A program made the translations under genes and the position numbers. A stretch of 6,261 nt of DNA from M3007 sp964630705 (GTDB taxonomy: Bacteria > Bacteroidota > Bacteroidia > Chitinophagales > Saprospiraceae): positions 1 through 6,261 of the forward strand of contig CAZVZH010000247.1 of the NCBI GenBank assembly GCA_964630705.1, in the 5' to 3' direction. Below, piece by piece: positions 1 to 6,261 of the stretch. The notes under the pieces were generated by a model. That model saw nothing but the letters and a program-made list of their open reading frames with translations, was not told the origin of the DNA and did not search any database. Every line of letters begins with the position of its first letter. The first letter of the stretch is position 1.

Positions 1-249
1 ATTATCAAAAATTACCCCCAATTTATGAAAATCGTCAGGCGAGGACGCCGACAACGGCGGAAAAGGCGAACAGGGGATAGATAAAAAGCAATTGTCTTGT
101 CCTAAAACATTTTCCCTGCTCGGCAGCGCCTTCACCCTCACCCAACCATCAATCGGACTTTGTCCGCGTGCTTAAACATTTGCTGGACAGCGTCCAATTG
201 ATATGACTTCCGATTCCGAAGACTCGGAAGAGCAGGGACGAGACACCTC
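1..249. other. Left flank, no convincing gene; small hairpins
   Basis: No gene can be supported here. Two plus-strand frames are open from the left edge: one stops at TAA 82-84 and encodes a very Arg-rich tail, the other stops at TAG 78-80. Either could be the last codons of a rightward gene ending at the edge, but they compete and are too short to judge. Four small perfect hairpins are visible: arms 46-50/55-59, 154-158/162-166, 184-188/192-196 and 207-213/224-230. If a rightward gene does end near 80, this would be a gap between convergent genes and the hairpins could help stop transcription from either side, but none is followed by a clear T-run. No tRNA, promoter or insertion sequence is recognisable. 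Confidence 0.5.
207..230 (-). terminator. Possible weak terminator hairpin after the ligase gene
   Basis: A perfect 7-bp stem (CTTCCGA at 207-213 with TCGGAAG at 224-230, 10-nt loop) begins about 20 nt beyond the stop codon of the leftward ligase gene. The position suits a transcription end. There is no U-tract after the stem in the minus-strand reading, so it is not a classical intrinsic terminator. A second 5-bp hairpin (184-196) lies just beyond it. The structure is seen directly; the role is inferred. Confidence 0.3.
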
Positions 250-1767
250 CTACCCAGATGCCCCTAACCTCCCCCGCAACACCCCCTTATCCACCTTGTG
301 CTGCCTGCCCCCGCGCGGCAGTTTTTCAAAAAAAATAACATCGGGCAGCGCCGCCCGGTCGATCGAGTAGGGGCCGGATTTCAACTGGCGCCGCAGCGCA
401 GCTTCGCTCATCGGGCGGTGGGTTTCCACAAAAAGCGCGACGATTTCATCCTGCTTTTGCGCGTCGTACACGCCGACGAAGGCGCATTCCGTCACGCCCG
501 GAATCCGGTTGATCGTCGGCTCGTACAGGCCGGGGTACAGGTTGAAGTTGCCCCGGATGATCATGTCCTTTTTCCGCCCGGTAAGCACCAGCCGCCCTTC
601 CGGGTCGAGGTAGCCCAGGTCGCCCGTGGCGTGCCAGTCGGGGCGGTCGGGCAGGTGCAGGTAACGGGCGAACAGCTGCGGCGAACGCAGCAGGATTTCC
701 CCGTCGTCGGCAATCCGGATGTCCAGGCCGGGCAGCGGACGCCCCAGCACGTCGCCGCCTTCCGTGGGCAAGGCCATTTTTTCGCGGCCGTCGATGGCGG
801 CTACCACCAGGTTTTCCGTCATGCCGTACAGGCAGGTCAGGCGCACATGCGGAGGCAACACCGGCTCCAGGCGTTCCAGAAACGAGCGGTACACCGGCGC
901 CGAGCCGAAGAACAGGTGCTGCAAACAGTCGGGCAATAGTTGCCCCTGCCGCTCGCAGTATTCCACCAGCGGCAGGTAGTCGCAGGGCGGGGCGAACAGC
1001 GTGGTGATCTCGTGCCGGCGGATAAAATCGAGTTTCTCAGCCGGCGGCTGCCGGTCGTTCCAGAGGTAGGCGCCGGCGCCGGCGTTGAGGCCGATCAGGG
1101 CAAAGTACGGCAGGTGGGTGGCCAGCCGCTTGTTGTGTCCGCCGGCTATCAGGCGGCTCACCTGCTCGATACTGGCTTCCAGGGCGCCCACCGTGTGCAC
1201 CACTCCTTTGGGCGTGCCGGTAGTGCCGGAGGTGTAGGTGATCAAAAATTCGGCTTCGGGCGGCAGGGCTTCCAGGGCTTCGCCGGCAGGATGTTCCAGC
1301 AGTTTTTCCAGCCGGACCCGCCGCTGAAACAAGGGCAGGCGCGGGCCGCTGGAAATGATGCGCGTCCCCCGCGTTCTGGGGAAATACAAGCCGCGCTCGG
1401 AAAATTGAAAATACACCCAGCGCAGCAAAGGATGCTCCTGCAACAACAGCAGCCGGGTGTCGACAAATGCCCAGGCCGGCTGCAACTGCCGAAGTTTTTC
1501 GCGGTAGTTATCGCGCCCCATCGCCGGGTCGATCATCGCCAGCCGCAGGCCGCATTGCAGGGCGGCGTACACCAGGGCGATCATGTTGGCGTCGGGCTGA
1601 ATGGCCACGGCCGCCATGTCGCCCGGACGCACGCCCAGCGCTTTCAAGCCCGCTGCCAGACGCGCGCTTTTTTCCAGCAGGGTGCCCACGGTGACCGTTT
1701 TTCCGGCCTGGACCAACGCAGGCGTATCGGCCGGTCGCTGGCGGAGCAAATCGAGTAATAGCGACAT
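250..1767 (-). CDS. AMP-dependent acyl-activating enzyme (acyl-CoA synthetase-like, ANL superfamily)
   Basis: A 505-residue adenylate-forming enzyme, expected to activate a carboxylic acid with ATP as acyl-AMP and usually pass it to CoA. Motifs seen: A3 phosphate loop YTSGTTGTPKG (178-188), LFFGSAPV (285-292), A5 YGMTE (314-318), TGD (381-383, Asp382 for ribose), A8 hinge GRKKDMIIRG (397-406) and a C-terminal A10 HKVDK with likely catalytic Lys491. Length is normal for the family and there is no signal peptide, so it is probably cytoplasmic. ATG 1767 is chosen because an in-frame TAA lies at 1792-1794 with no other start between; no Shine-Dalgarno sequence precedes it. Oddities: A8 continues GNFNLYPGLYEP instead of the usual GxNIxPxEIE, and A10 has His before the lysine where Gly is typical. 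The substrate is unknown; a fatty or aryl acid, or OleC-like beta-lactone synthetase activity, cannot be excluded. It is divergent from the patatin gene and shares an inverted promoter-like element with it. Confidence 0.93.
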   Translation of the reverse strand: MSLLLDLLRQRPADTPALVQAGKTVTVGTLLEKSARLAAGLKALGVRPGDMAAVAIQPDANMIALVYAALQCGLRLAMIDPAMGRDNYREKLRQLQPAWAFVDTRLLLLQEHPLLRWVYFQFSERGLYFPRTRGTRIISSGPRLPLFQRRVRLEKLLEHPAGEALEALPPEAEFLITYTSGTTGTPKGVVHTVGALEASIEQVSRLIAGGHNKRLATHLPYFALIGLNAGAGAYLWNDRQPPAEKLDFIRRHEITTLFAPPCDYLPLVEYCERQGQLLPDCLQHLFFGSAPVYRSFLERLEPVLPPHVRLTCLYGMTENLVVAAIDGREKMALPTEGGDVLGRPLPGLDIRIADDGEILLRSPQLFARYLHLPDRPDWHATGDLGYLDPEGRLVLTGRKKDMIIRGNFNLYPGLYEPTINRIPGVTECAFVGVYDAQKQDEIVALFVETHRPMSEAALRRQLKSGPYSIDRAALPDVIFFEKLPRGGRQHKVDKGVLRGRLGASG

Positions 1768-1801
1768 GGGAGACTGGATTTTGCGATCAAATTATTGTTA
1801 T

Positions 1802-1849
1802 GGAACAACCAAATAATCCGGCCACGATTTTGGCGGCTTAATTTGCCCC
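1802..1849 (-). promoter_or_regulatory. Promoter-like element of the ligase gene (inverted copy of 1911-1959)
   Basis: Read on the minus strand, this 48-nt stretch carries, in order, CAAATTAA (1845-1838), AAAATCGTG (1831-1823), ATTATTTG (1817-1810) and GTTCC (1806-1802). The same blocks in the same order stand upstream of the divergent patatin gene. ATTATTTG resembles the Bacteroidota -7 box TAnnTTTG, with its first two bases swapped; no TTTG -33 box is present, but CAAATTAA sits about 20 nt upstream, where a -33 element is expected. If the box is real, transcription would start about 36 nt before the ATG. The repetition is seen directly; promoter function is inferred. A second similar box, ATAATTTG followed by ATCG, lies closer to the gene at 1795-1784. 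Confidence 0.5.
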
Positions 1850-1910
1850 TAAAGTGCGTTGCTCGTCAGTTGCGCAGCCTGCACTATGCGCCTTCCTCCT
1901 GCCTTTTTTA

Positions 1911-1959
1911 GCGCCAAATTAATCGCCCAAAAATCGTGAGATTAATATTTGATCGTTCC
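1911..1959 (+). promoter_or_regulatory. Promoter-like element of the patatin gene (inverted copy of 1802-1849)
   Basis: Plus-strand blocks in order: CAAATTAA (1915-1922), AAAATCGTG (1930-1938), AATATTTG (1944-1951, one mismatch to the Bacteroidota -7 box TAnnTTTG) and GTTCC (1955-1959). By hand alignment, 35 of 48 paired positions match the opposite copy with a single 1-nt gap. From AAAATCGTG to GTTCC the two copies align without gaps over 30 nt. Box-to-upstream-element spacing is 21 nt here and 20 nt in the other copy. The inferred transcription start would be about 60 nt before the patatin ATG. Conservation between the boxes suggests a regulator site or a recent inverted duplication. Confidence 0.5.
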
Positions 1960-2019
1960 TAAGCAGGGTAAAGTTTAAAAAAAATATCCACCTTCGGGAC
2001 TCACCAAACCAGCTGAACT

Positions 2020-3192
2020 ATGCCTAACACGCTCCTCGACCGCCTCTCCGCCCCCGGCCCCAAACGCATGCTCGCCATCGACGGCGGCGGCATCCGCGGC
2101 GCTATCGCCCTCGGTTTTGTCGAACGCATCGAAAGCATCCTGCGCGAGCGCCACAACAAGCCCGATTTGCTGCTCTGCGACTACTTCGACCTGATCGGCG
2201 GCACCAGCACCGGCGCCATCATTGCCACCCTGCTCGCCACCGGCCGCAGCAGCGCCGAGATCATCAAATTGTATAAAAACCTGGGTGAAAAGATCTTCGG
2301 CGACAAGTACAACATCCTCGAAATCAGCAACAAGCTCCGGGCAAACTACGACGACAAACCCCTGCAGGAAGAACTGAAAAACCTCTTCGGCGATATCCGC
2401 CTGGGCGACCCCGCCATCCGCACCGGCCTCAACATCAACGCCAAACGCGCCGATACCTTCAGCACCTGGTCGATGATCAACCACCCCAAAGCCAAATACT
2501 ACGAACCGCAAAATCCCGGCGAACTCGGCAACAAGGACTACCTTCTGCGCGAGGTCGTGCGCGCCAGCACCGCCGCTCCCACCTTCTTCTTGCCCCAAAC
2601 CATCAACATCGGCAACCGCAACGCCACCTTCATCGACGGCGGCGTGAGCATGGCCAACAACCCGGCCCTGCAACTGTTCCTGCTCGCCACACTGAAGGGC
2701 TACCCCTTCCACTGGGCTACCGGCGCCGACCGGCTCCTGCTGACCTCTATCGGCACGGGCACCTACACGAAAGTGGTCGACGCCCACAAAATCGCCGAAA
2801 ACAACATGCTCGACTGGGCCGCCACCGTGCCCGACATGCTCATGACCGACGCTTCGGAGCAAAACCAACTCATCCTGCAATACCTCAGCCAAAGCCCGAC
2901 CGCCGAAGCCATCGACTCCGAGATCGGCGACCTGCGCGGCGACCTGCTCACCCCGCAACCCGCCCTGCACTACCTGCGCTACCAGGCTTACCTCGAACAG
3001 CCCAAAACCCTGCCCAACGGCGCGCAGGAAGACAAACCCTACCTGCCTTTTGATGAAAAAACCATTCTGAAAATGCGCGAGATGGACAAGGCCGAAATGG
3101 TCGATAATCTCCTGCAGGTCGGCCGTATTTACGCGCAGAAACGGGTGGAAGCCGGGCATTTCCCCACAGTGTTCGATTTAAAACTTGTTTAA
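2020..3192 (+). CDS. Patatin-like phospholipase
   Basis: A 390-residue patatin-family serine acyl hydrolase, expected to cleave fatty acyl esters from phospholipids or related lipids. All hallmark elements are visible: oxyanion-hole loop DGGGIRG (21-27), nucleophile elbow GTSTG (61-65, Ser63), the ASTAAPTFF segment (182-190) and the catalytic-dyad Asp206 in DGG (206-208). The domain spans roughly residues 15-250; the C-terminal ~140 residues are helical-looking and not assigned. There is no signal peptide or membrane segment, so the protein is probably cytoplasmic. The start is well fixed: an in-frame TGA lies at 2014-2016, two codons upstream, and the next Met (17) abuts the first motif. No Shine-Dalgarno sequence is seen. 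Codons end in C to an extreme degree, more than in the T9SS gene downstream, which leaves a long open shadow frame on the opposite strand. Similar patatins serve as CBASS effectors (CapV), but no nucleotide cyclase gene is present here, so a housekeeping lipase is more likely. It is divergent from the ligase and convergent with the T9SS gene. Confidence 0.94.
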   Translation: MPNTLLDRLSAPGPKRMLAIDGGGIRGAIALGFVERIESILRERHNKPDLLLCDYFDLIGGTSTGAIIATLLATGRSSAEIIKLYKNLGEKIFGDKYNILEISNKLRANYDDKPLQEELKNLFGDIRLGDPAIRTGLNINAKRADTFSTWSMINHPKAKYYEPQNPGELGNKDYLLREVVRASTAAPTFFLPQTINIGNRNATFIDGGVSMANNPALQLFLLATLKGYPFHWATGADRLLLTSIGTGTYTKVVDAHKIAENNMLDWAATVPDMLMTDASEQNQLILQYLSQSPTAEAIDSEIGDLRGDLLTPQPALHYLRYQAYLEQPKTLPNGAQEDKPYLPFDEKTILKMREMDKAEMVDNLLQVGRIYAQKRVEAGHFPTVFDLKLV

Positions 3193-3208
3193 GCGCGCAG
3201 GGCTAAAA

Positions 3209-3263
3209 TACCGGAGATTTTCAGCTACAAACCTTCAAGGCGTGTAGTTGAAAATCTCCGGTA
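3209..3263. terminator. Long hairpin between convergent genes, likely bidirectional terminator
   Basis: Two 21-nt arms (3209-3229 and 3243-3263) are complementary at 20 of 21 positions around a 13-nt loop. The one exception, G3224 opposite T3248, becomes a G-U pair in a plus-strand transcript but an A-C mismatch in a minus-strand one. It starts 16 nt after the patatin stop and ends 31 nt beyond the stop of the leftward T9SS gene, the classic place for a shared terminator. In the minus reading the stem runs into TATTTTAG, a short U-rich stretch; in the plus reading no U-tract follows. The stem is longer than a typical intrinsic terminator, so a dispersed palindromic repeat is an alternative. 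Confidence 0.6.
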
Positions 3264-3294
3264 GTACGAGTTGCTGAACTCCTGCTGAAGGTAC

Positions 3295-6261
3295 TCAGTG
3301 AATCACCAATTTTACCCGCCATTCCTGTCCGCCACATTCGACAAAGAGCGTATACCAGCCTTGCCCCAAGCCCTGGAAATCCAAGGGTATCAACTCTTGC
3401 CCGGCCGCGTCAACTATGAGCCGTTCAGTCACAAGCCGGCCCAGCACATCCACAACCCGGAAGCGCGCGGTAGCAGGCCATTCAGGCGTCATCCGGACGA
3501 AGAAAAGGCCATCGGAAGGATTTGGGAACAACTGCAGTTTGGGCCCGGGCCCAGGTAATCCCGCAATTCGAATGTCGCGGCAGGCCTGCACCGAACAGCT
3601 GCGGCCGTCGGGAGTACTGCGCGTTACCTGCATACACACCGTATAATCGCCGGCTTTGGGGAACAGGTGGGCTACCGAAGCGTTGCCGGCAGTTTGCACC
3701 GACACCGGAGAGTCGGTCCACGACCATTCGACCAGATCGCAATTGGTCAACGGAGCCACTGGAGCGAAGGTATACAGCAGGGTATTTTGAGGCGATGCGT
3801 TGGCCAGAATACCCTGTAGAGGCACTGCCTGGAAAGCGGTATCGCAATCGCAGTCGGCAGTACCGTTGCAATCGGGCAGGGCAAAACAATCGCGGAAATT
3901 ACAACATTGCGTATGGCCGGCATCGTCGTCGAGGGCGTGCAAGGCGACAACAAAACACACCGAATCGCCGCGTTGAGCCGGGGGGCCAACTACCCAACTT
4001 ACTCCTTGGGTGGCGCCGGGCGCCAGAGCGCCTAACACCAGGGTGTTGTTGTAGGCGCCCATACCCGCAGGCGAAGTAAAGGCGACATGCGCTTCGCCCA
4101 TCGTATAAGCGGTTGTGTTTTTTATGGTTCCGCTGAGCACCCAGTTGCCCGTTGCCGGGTCGCAGTACACTTTTTTATCGAACAGGTAGCCGCAATCCGG
4201 TTCGCAGCCCAATTCGACCGTGTCGCGGCAAACTACCGAATCGCCCTGCATCCACTTGATTTCGAGCAGTTGGGCGGGGCCGTGGTCGGTTTTAACGCAG
4301 ATATCGGGGAGCAGTGTGATGCCTAGAGGCAATCTGGCGCCGATGGGCGGGGCCACAGTCAGGTCGATCAGCGTGGGCGCATAAGCGGTGGTGATCCAGC
4401 CCGAACCGAAAGGATTGCTGAGCGTCAAAGTAGCGCCGGGGCTGAGCATACAAAGGCTGATGCCGTCGAAATAATTGGCGGCGTATCCATTGCTCAGCGA
4501 CAGGCGGTAACAACACTGGCCCGGTTCTGCCGACAGTTCCTTAACGGATGCGACGCCAATATCGTCGCAGGGTTCGCAATCGGGCAAAATAATGCAGTAC
4601 AGCGTATCGAGCATGCAGCACAGTGTGGTATCGGGGTTGCCGCCCGGAATGCCGTCGTGCGCATTTATGCCGAAACAGAATTTTTCGCCGGCAATTCCAG
4701 CGCCGGAAAGCGTCAGCGTGTAGGTCCGGCATTCGCCCGGCTGGATCGGATTGGCTGTTTCATCGATTGGATTTGGCGCGAGTAGAATACCCGGAGGGCT
4801 GGTAGGCTGCAAATCCAGGTAGGCCACCGGGAAAGCGGCGTCGACCGGATTACAAACCGTAAACGTATAGCGCGTTTCTTTTCCGGAGCAAAACACCGAG
4901 TCGGCGGTCAGATACAAACAATCAGGTTCCACCGGACAATCGAATCGGAGCGTGTCGGAGCATACAATTTTCAGGTCAAAATCGTACCAGTCGAGCACAA
5001 CAGTTTGCGGGTTGTTGGTCACATTGGAAAAGCAAAACTCCAGAAAGTTGTTTACCAAACCCTGTTGCAGCGGATTTCCAGCCTGGCTGTGCACCAAGCC
5101 AATAGAATTGGCGCTGAGCGAAAATACAGCCAGCGAGTCGGTCAGGCTACCCAGGTTGAAGTTGAAATCTGCATCGCTGGTTGACATTTGCAACCCGTAC
5201 AAACCGGCAAATGTATTCGTATAGCTCAAGGCCCAACAACAATTTCCGGCTTCCGAACTCGCGGCTGTAGCCTGCAAGCCATCGCAACCGCAATCGATCA
5301 GCCGGAGCATCAGGCTATCGGAAGTAGCGCTGCATCCGAAACTGCTGGTGCCGGTAAGGCTGTAGGTGCCGCTTTGGCTGACCGCCAAACAAGGGCCGGT
5401 AGCGCCCGGTATGGGCAAACCGTTGAGGTTCCATTGGTAAGCCGCCAAACCGGGCGGGCCGCAGACGGTGTCGGGGTTGCAACTTTCATAACAACCGGCA
5501 GGCGTCAGGCATAAGTCGGGCAAAGGATGCACCGTTGCGCTGGCCTGGTGCCGGCATCCGGTGAGCGTATCGGTGCCAACAACGGTGTAGGCGCCGGCCT
5601 GTTGGACGGTGATGCCGGGGCCGCTCGCCCCGGTACTCCAGGTATAAACGACATTGGGCTGAACCGGGCTTACGCTCAATGGCACAGGCATGCCCGCACA
5701 GGGGTTGGGCGGTGTGAGCACCGTAAACGCGGGCGACACCGCCAGGGCTATCGGATGCAGGGGCGCCATGGCAGAACAGCCGTTCGCATCGGTCACAATG
5801 ACGGAATAGGCCGGTTGTAAATTCGGCGTACACACGGTCAGGGTTGGGCCTGTTTCGCCCGGCAAGGGAACAAACCCGGAGTCGAGCCACTGATACGTAT
5901 AGCCGAAACCGGCAGCTGCTGTCAGCCTCGCGCAACCGGCGTCGCAGATTATTTTCGGTCCGCTGATTGTCGCCGCAGGCAGGGGCAACAGGGTCACGAG
6001 CACGGAGTCGGGGCTGTACGAACAGCCGTTGCTGTCCGTCACGATCACGGTATAGGTACCGGCGGTTGTCACCGCAAGCGTAGGCGTCGTGGCGCCGGTC
6101 GACCACAGGTATTGGTAGCCGGAACCGGCAGGCGCCGTAAGCGTAACCGTGTCGCCGGTACAAACCGACAGTGCCGGCGACCAGGCAATGGTGTCTGCCG
6201 GTGCTGCGGGAAAAACCGTCAGAGGCAAACTGACGGTATTGGAACAGCCCATATTGTCGAC
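3295..6261 (-). CDS. Giant Cys-rich T9SS-exported repeat protein, C-terminal part (N-terminus outside window)
   Basis: At least 988 residues of a secreted or cell-surface protein. The first ATG in view (6252-6250) is internal: the frame stays open to the edge and reads V-D-N-M-G-C-S, a variant of the repeat signature VTDxNGCS. Numbering from that Met: SprB/Ig-like repeats about 1-318; two tandem Cys-rich modules 321-562 and 563-804; a PKD-like domain about 805-897 (WSW, HLFPKAGDYTVCMQVT); then a type A T9SS sorting domain about 903-985 (LFPNPSDG, VVDVLGRLV, GWYTLFVE). About 50 cysteines suggest extensive disulphides outside the cytoplasm. By family knowledge, the sorting domain directs export across the outer membrane and is removed by the T9SS sortase before surface attachment; an N-terminal Sec signal is expected but not visible. 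Adhesion or matrix function is inference; no enzymatic motif is seen. It is convergent with the patatin gene across a hairpin. Confidence 0.92.
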   Translation of the reverse strand, partial: VDNMGCSNTVSLPLTVFPAAPADTIAWSPALSVCTGDTVTLTAPAGSGYQYLWSTGATTPTLAVTTAGTYTVIVTDSNGCSYSPDSVLVTLLPLPAATISGPKIICDAGCARLTAAAGFGYTYQWLDSGFVPLPGETGPTLTVCTPNLQPAYSVIVTDANGCSAMAPLHPIALAVSPAFTVLTPPNPCAGMPVPLSVSPVQPNVVYTWSTGASGPGITVQQAGAYTVVGTDTLTGCRHQASATVHPLPDLCLTPAGCYESCNPDTVCGPPGLAAYQWNLNGLPIPGATGPCLAVSQSGTYSLTGTSSFGCSATSDSLMLRLIDCGCDGLQATAASSEAGNCCWALSYTNTFAGLYGLQMSTSDADFNFNLGSLTDSLAVFSLSANSIGLVHSQAGNPLQQGLVNNFLEFCFSNVTNNPQTVVLDWYDFDLKIVCSDTLRFDCPVEPDCLYLTADSVFCSGKETRYTFTVCNPVDAAFPVAYLDLQPTSPPGILLAPNPIDETANPIQPGECRTYTLTLSGAGIAGEKFCFGINAHDGIPGGNPDTTLCCMLDTLYCIILPDCEPCDDIGVASVKELSAEPGQCCYRLSLSNGYAANYFDGISLCMLSPGATLTLSNPFGSGWITTAYAPTLIDLTVAPPIGARLPLGITLLPDICVKTDHGPAQLLEIKWMQGDSVVCRDTVELGCEPDCGYLFDKKVYCDPATGNWVLSGTIKNTTAYTMGEAHVAFTSPAGMGAYNNTLVLGALAPGATQGVSWVVGPPAQRGDSVCFVVALHALDDDAGHTQCCNFRDCFALPDCNGTADCDCDTAFQAVPLQGILANASPQNTLLYTFAPVAPLTNCDLVEWSWTDSPVSVQTAGNASVAHLFPKAGDYTVCMQVTRSTPDGRSCSVQACRDIRIAGLPGPGPKLQLFPNPSDGLFFVRMTPEWPATARFRVVDVLGRLVTERLIVDAAGQELIPLDFQGLGQGWYTLFVECGGQEWRVKLVIH
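3298..3546 (-). other. T9SS type A C-terminal sorting domain (encoded)
   Basis: The last ~83 residues show the order expected for the Por secretion-tail family: a first strand with LFPNPSDG, a middle VVDVLGRLV strand, then GWYTLFVE and a final VKLVIH. The protein ends right after the last strand, as usual. A short Gly-Pro-rich linker precedes it (LPGPGPK, 899-905). Confidence 0.88.
3841..5292 (-). repeat. Tandem duplication of a ~242-residue Cys-rich module
   Basis: Two consecutive coding modules, 4567-5292 and 3841-4566, have the same length and nearly the same cysteine plan. Matching landmarks: GNCCWALS (337-343) and GQCCYRLS (579-585); VCSDT (430-434) and VCRDT (674-678); EPDC (442-445 and 684-687); CC followed by ILPDC (545-559) and CC followed by ALPDC (783-795). 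Spacing from the CC pair to VCxDT is 92 and 94 residues. The residues between landmarks have diverged strongly, so the duplication is old. I do not recognise a named domain. Confidence 0.75.
5299..6261 (-). repeat. Array of SprB/Ig-like repeats in the T9SS protein
   Basis: The encoded segment has a period of about 74-82 residues, marked by a Gly-Cys near the end of each unit: Cys3, 77, 159, 233 and 307 (numbered from the internal Met). Units also share a YxWSTGA- or YQW-like strand (48-54, 120-122, 203-209, 272-274) and an AGTYTVxVTD- or SGTYSL-like strand before the Gly-Cys. Four full units and the end of a fifth are in view, so the array continues beyond the right edge. These folds are common in Bacteroidota adhesins and gliding proteins. 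Confidence 0.75.

Noticed and set aside
46..59. CGCCG-ACAA-CGGCG hairpin as a terminator
   Set aside because: Only a 5-bp stem, not followed by a T-run on either strand, and it lies inside a stretch open in two frames; too weak to call.
25..84. Free-standing 19-codon Arg-rich small gene
   Set aside because: No ribosome binding site or promoter, the frame is already open upstream of the ATG, and another frame is open across the same bases; chance or a gene tail is more likely.
298..1758. Plus-strand open frames of 213 and 272 codons over the ligase gene
   Set aside because: They are shadows of the GC-rich ligase gene, rich in Arg/Gln/Gly/Val, with no domain signature; the minus-strand frame contains the full ANL motif set.
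1975..3159. 394-codon open frame antisense to the patatin gene
   Set aside because: The patatin gene has all catalytic motifs; its heavy use of C-ending codons removes stop triplets on the opposite strand. The antisense product is low-complexity Gly/Val/Ala-rich without recognisable domains.
2020..3192. CBASS defence operon with a CapV-like patatin effector
   Set aside because: The patatin domain fits, but no CD-NTase cyclase, Cap2/Cap3-type gene or other defence gene is present, and the neighbours are a ligase and a T9SS protein facing away or convergent.
3482..5820. Many 60-225-codon open frames on both strands within the T9SS gene
   Set aside because: All overlap the continuous 989-codon minus frame, which shows periodic repeats, conserved cysteines and a sorting domain; the others show none of these.

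Overview
The window looks like GC-rich Bacteroidota chromosome, most likely a Saprospiraceae-type relative (inference). Three things point there: a very large Cys-rich secreted protein ending in a type IX secretion (T9SS, Por secretion) sorting domain, SprB/Ig-like repeats with the 'VTDxNGCS' signature, and start codons without purine-rich Shine-Dalgarno sequences, which is usual in that phylum.

Layout: 1-249 is a left flank with no convincing gene, only small hairpins and two short open frames running in from the edge. 250-1767 (minus) is a complete AMP-dependent acyl-activating enzyme. 1768-2019 is the divergent promoter region. 2020-3192 (plus) is a complete patatin-like phospholipase. 3193-3294 is a short convergent gap filled mostly by a 21-bp-arm hairpin. 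3295-6261 (minus) is the C-terminal 988 residues of a giant T9SS-exported repeat protein whose N-terminus lies beyond the right edge.

How they may work together: the ligase and the patatin are divergently transcribed, and both can act on acyl chains (patatin releases fatty acids from lipids; the ligase activates carboxylic acids as acyl-AMP and then usually acyl-CoA). The most striking thing I found is that the shared intergenic region carries the same ~48-nt element twice in inverted orientation, one copy upstream of each gene, with the conserved blocks at almost the same spacing and a -7-like box (A-W-TATTTG) in each. This suggests co-regulation or an inverted duplication of one promoter, and makes a small lipid-hydrolysis/acyl-reactivation unit a reasonable hypothesis. 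The T9SS protein is convergent with the patatin and separated by the hairpin, so it is probably an independent transcription unit.

I see no RNA gene, CRISPR array, transposase or defence partner gene. I do not claim a new system beyond the candidate divergent lipid pair.
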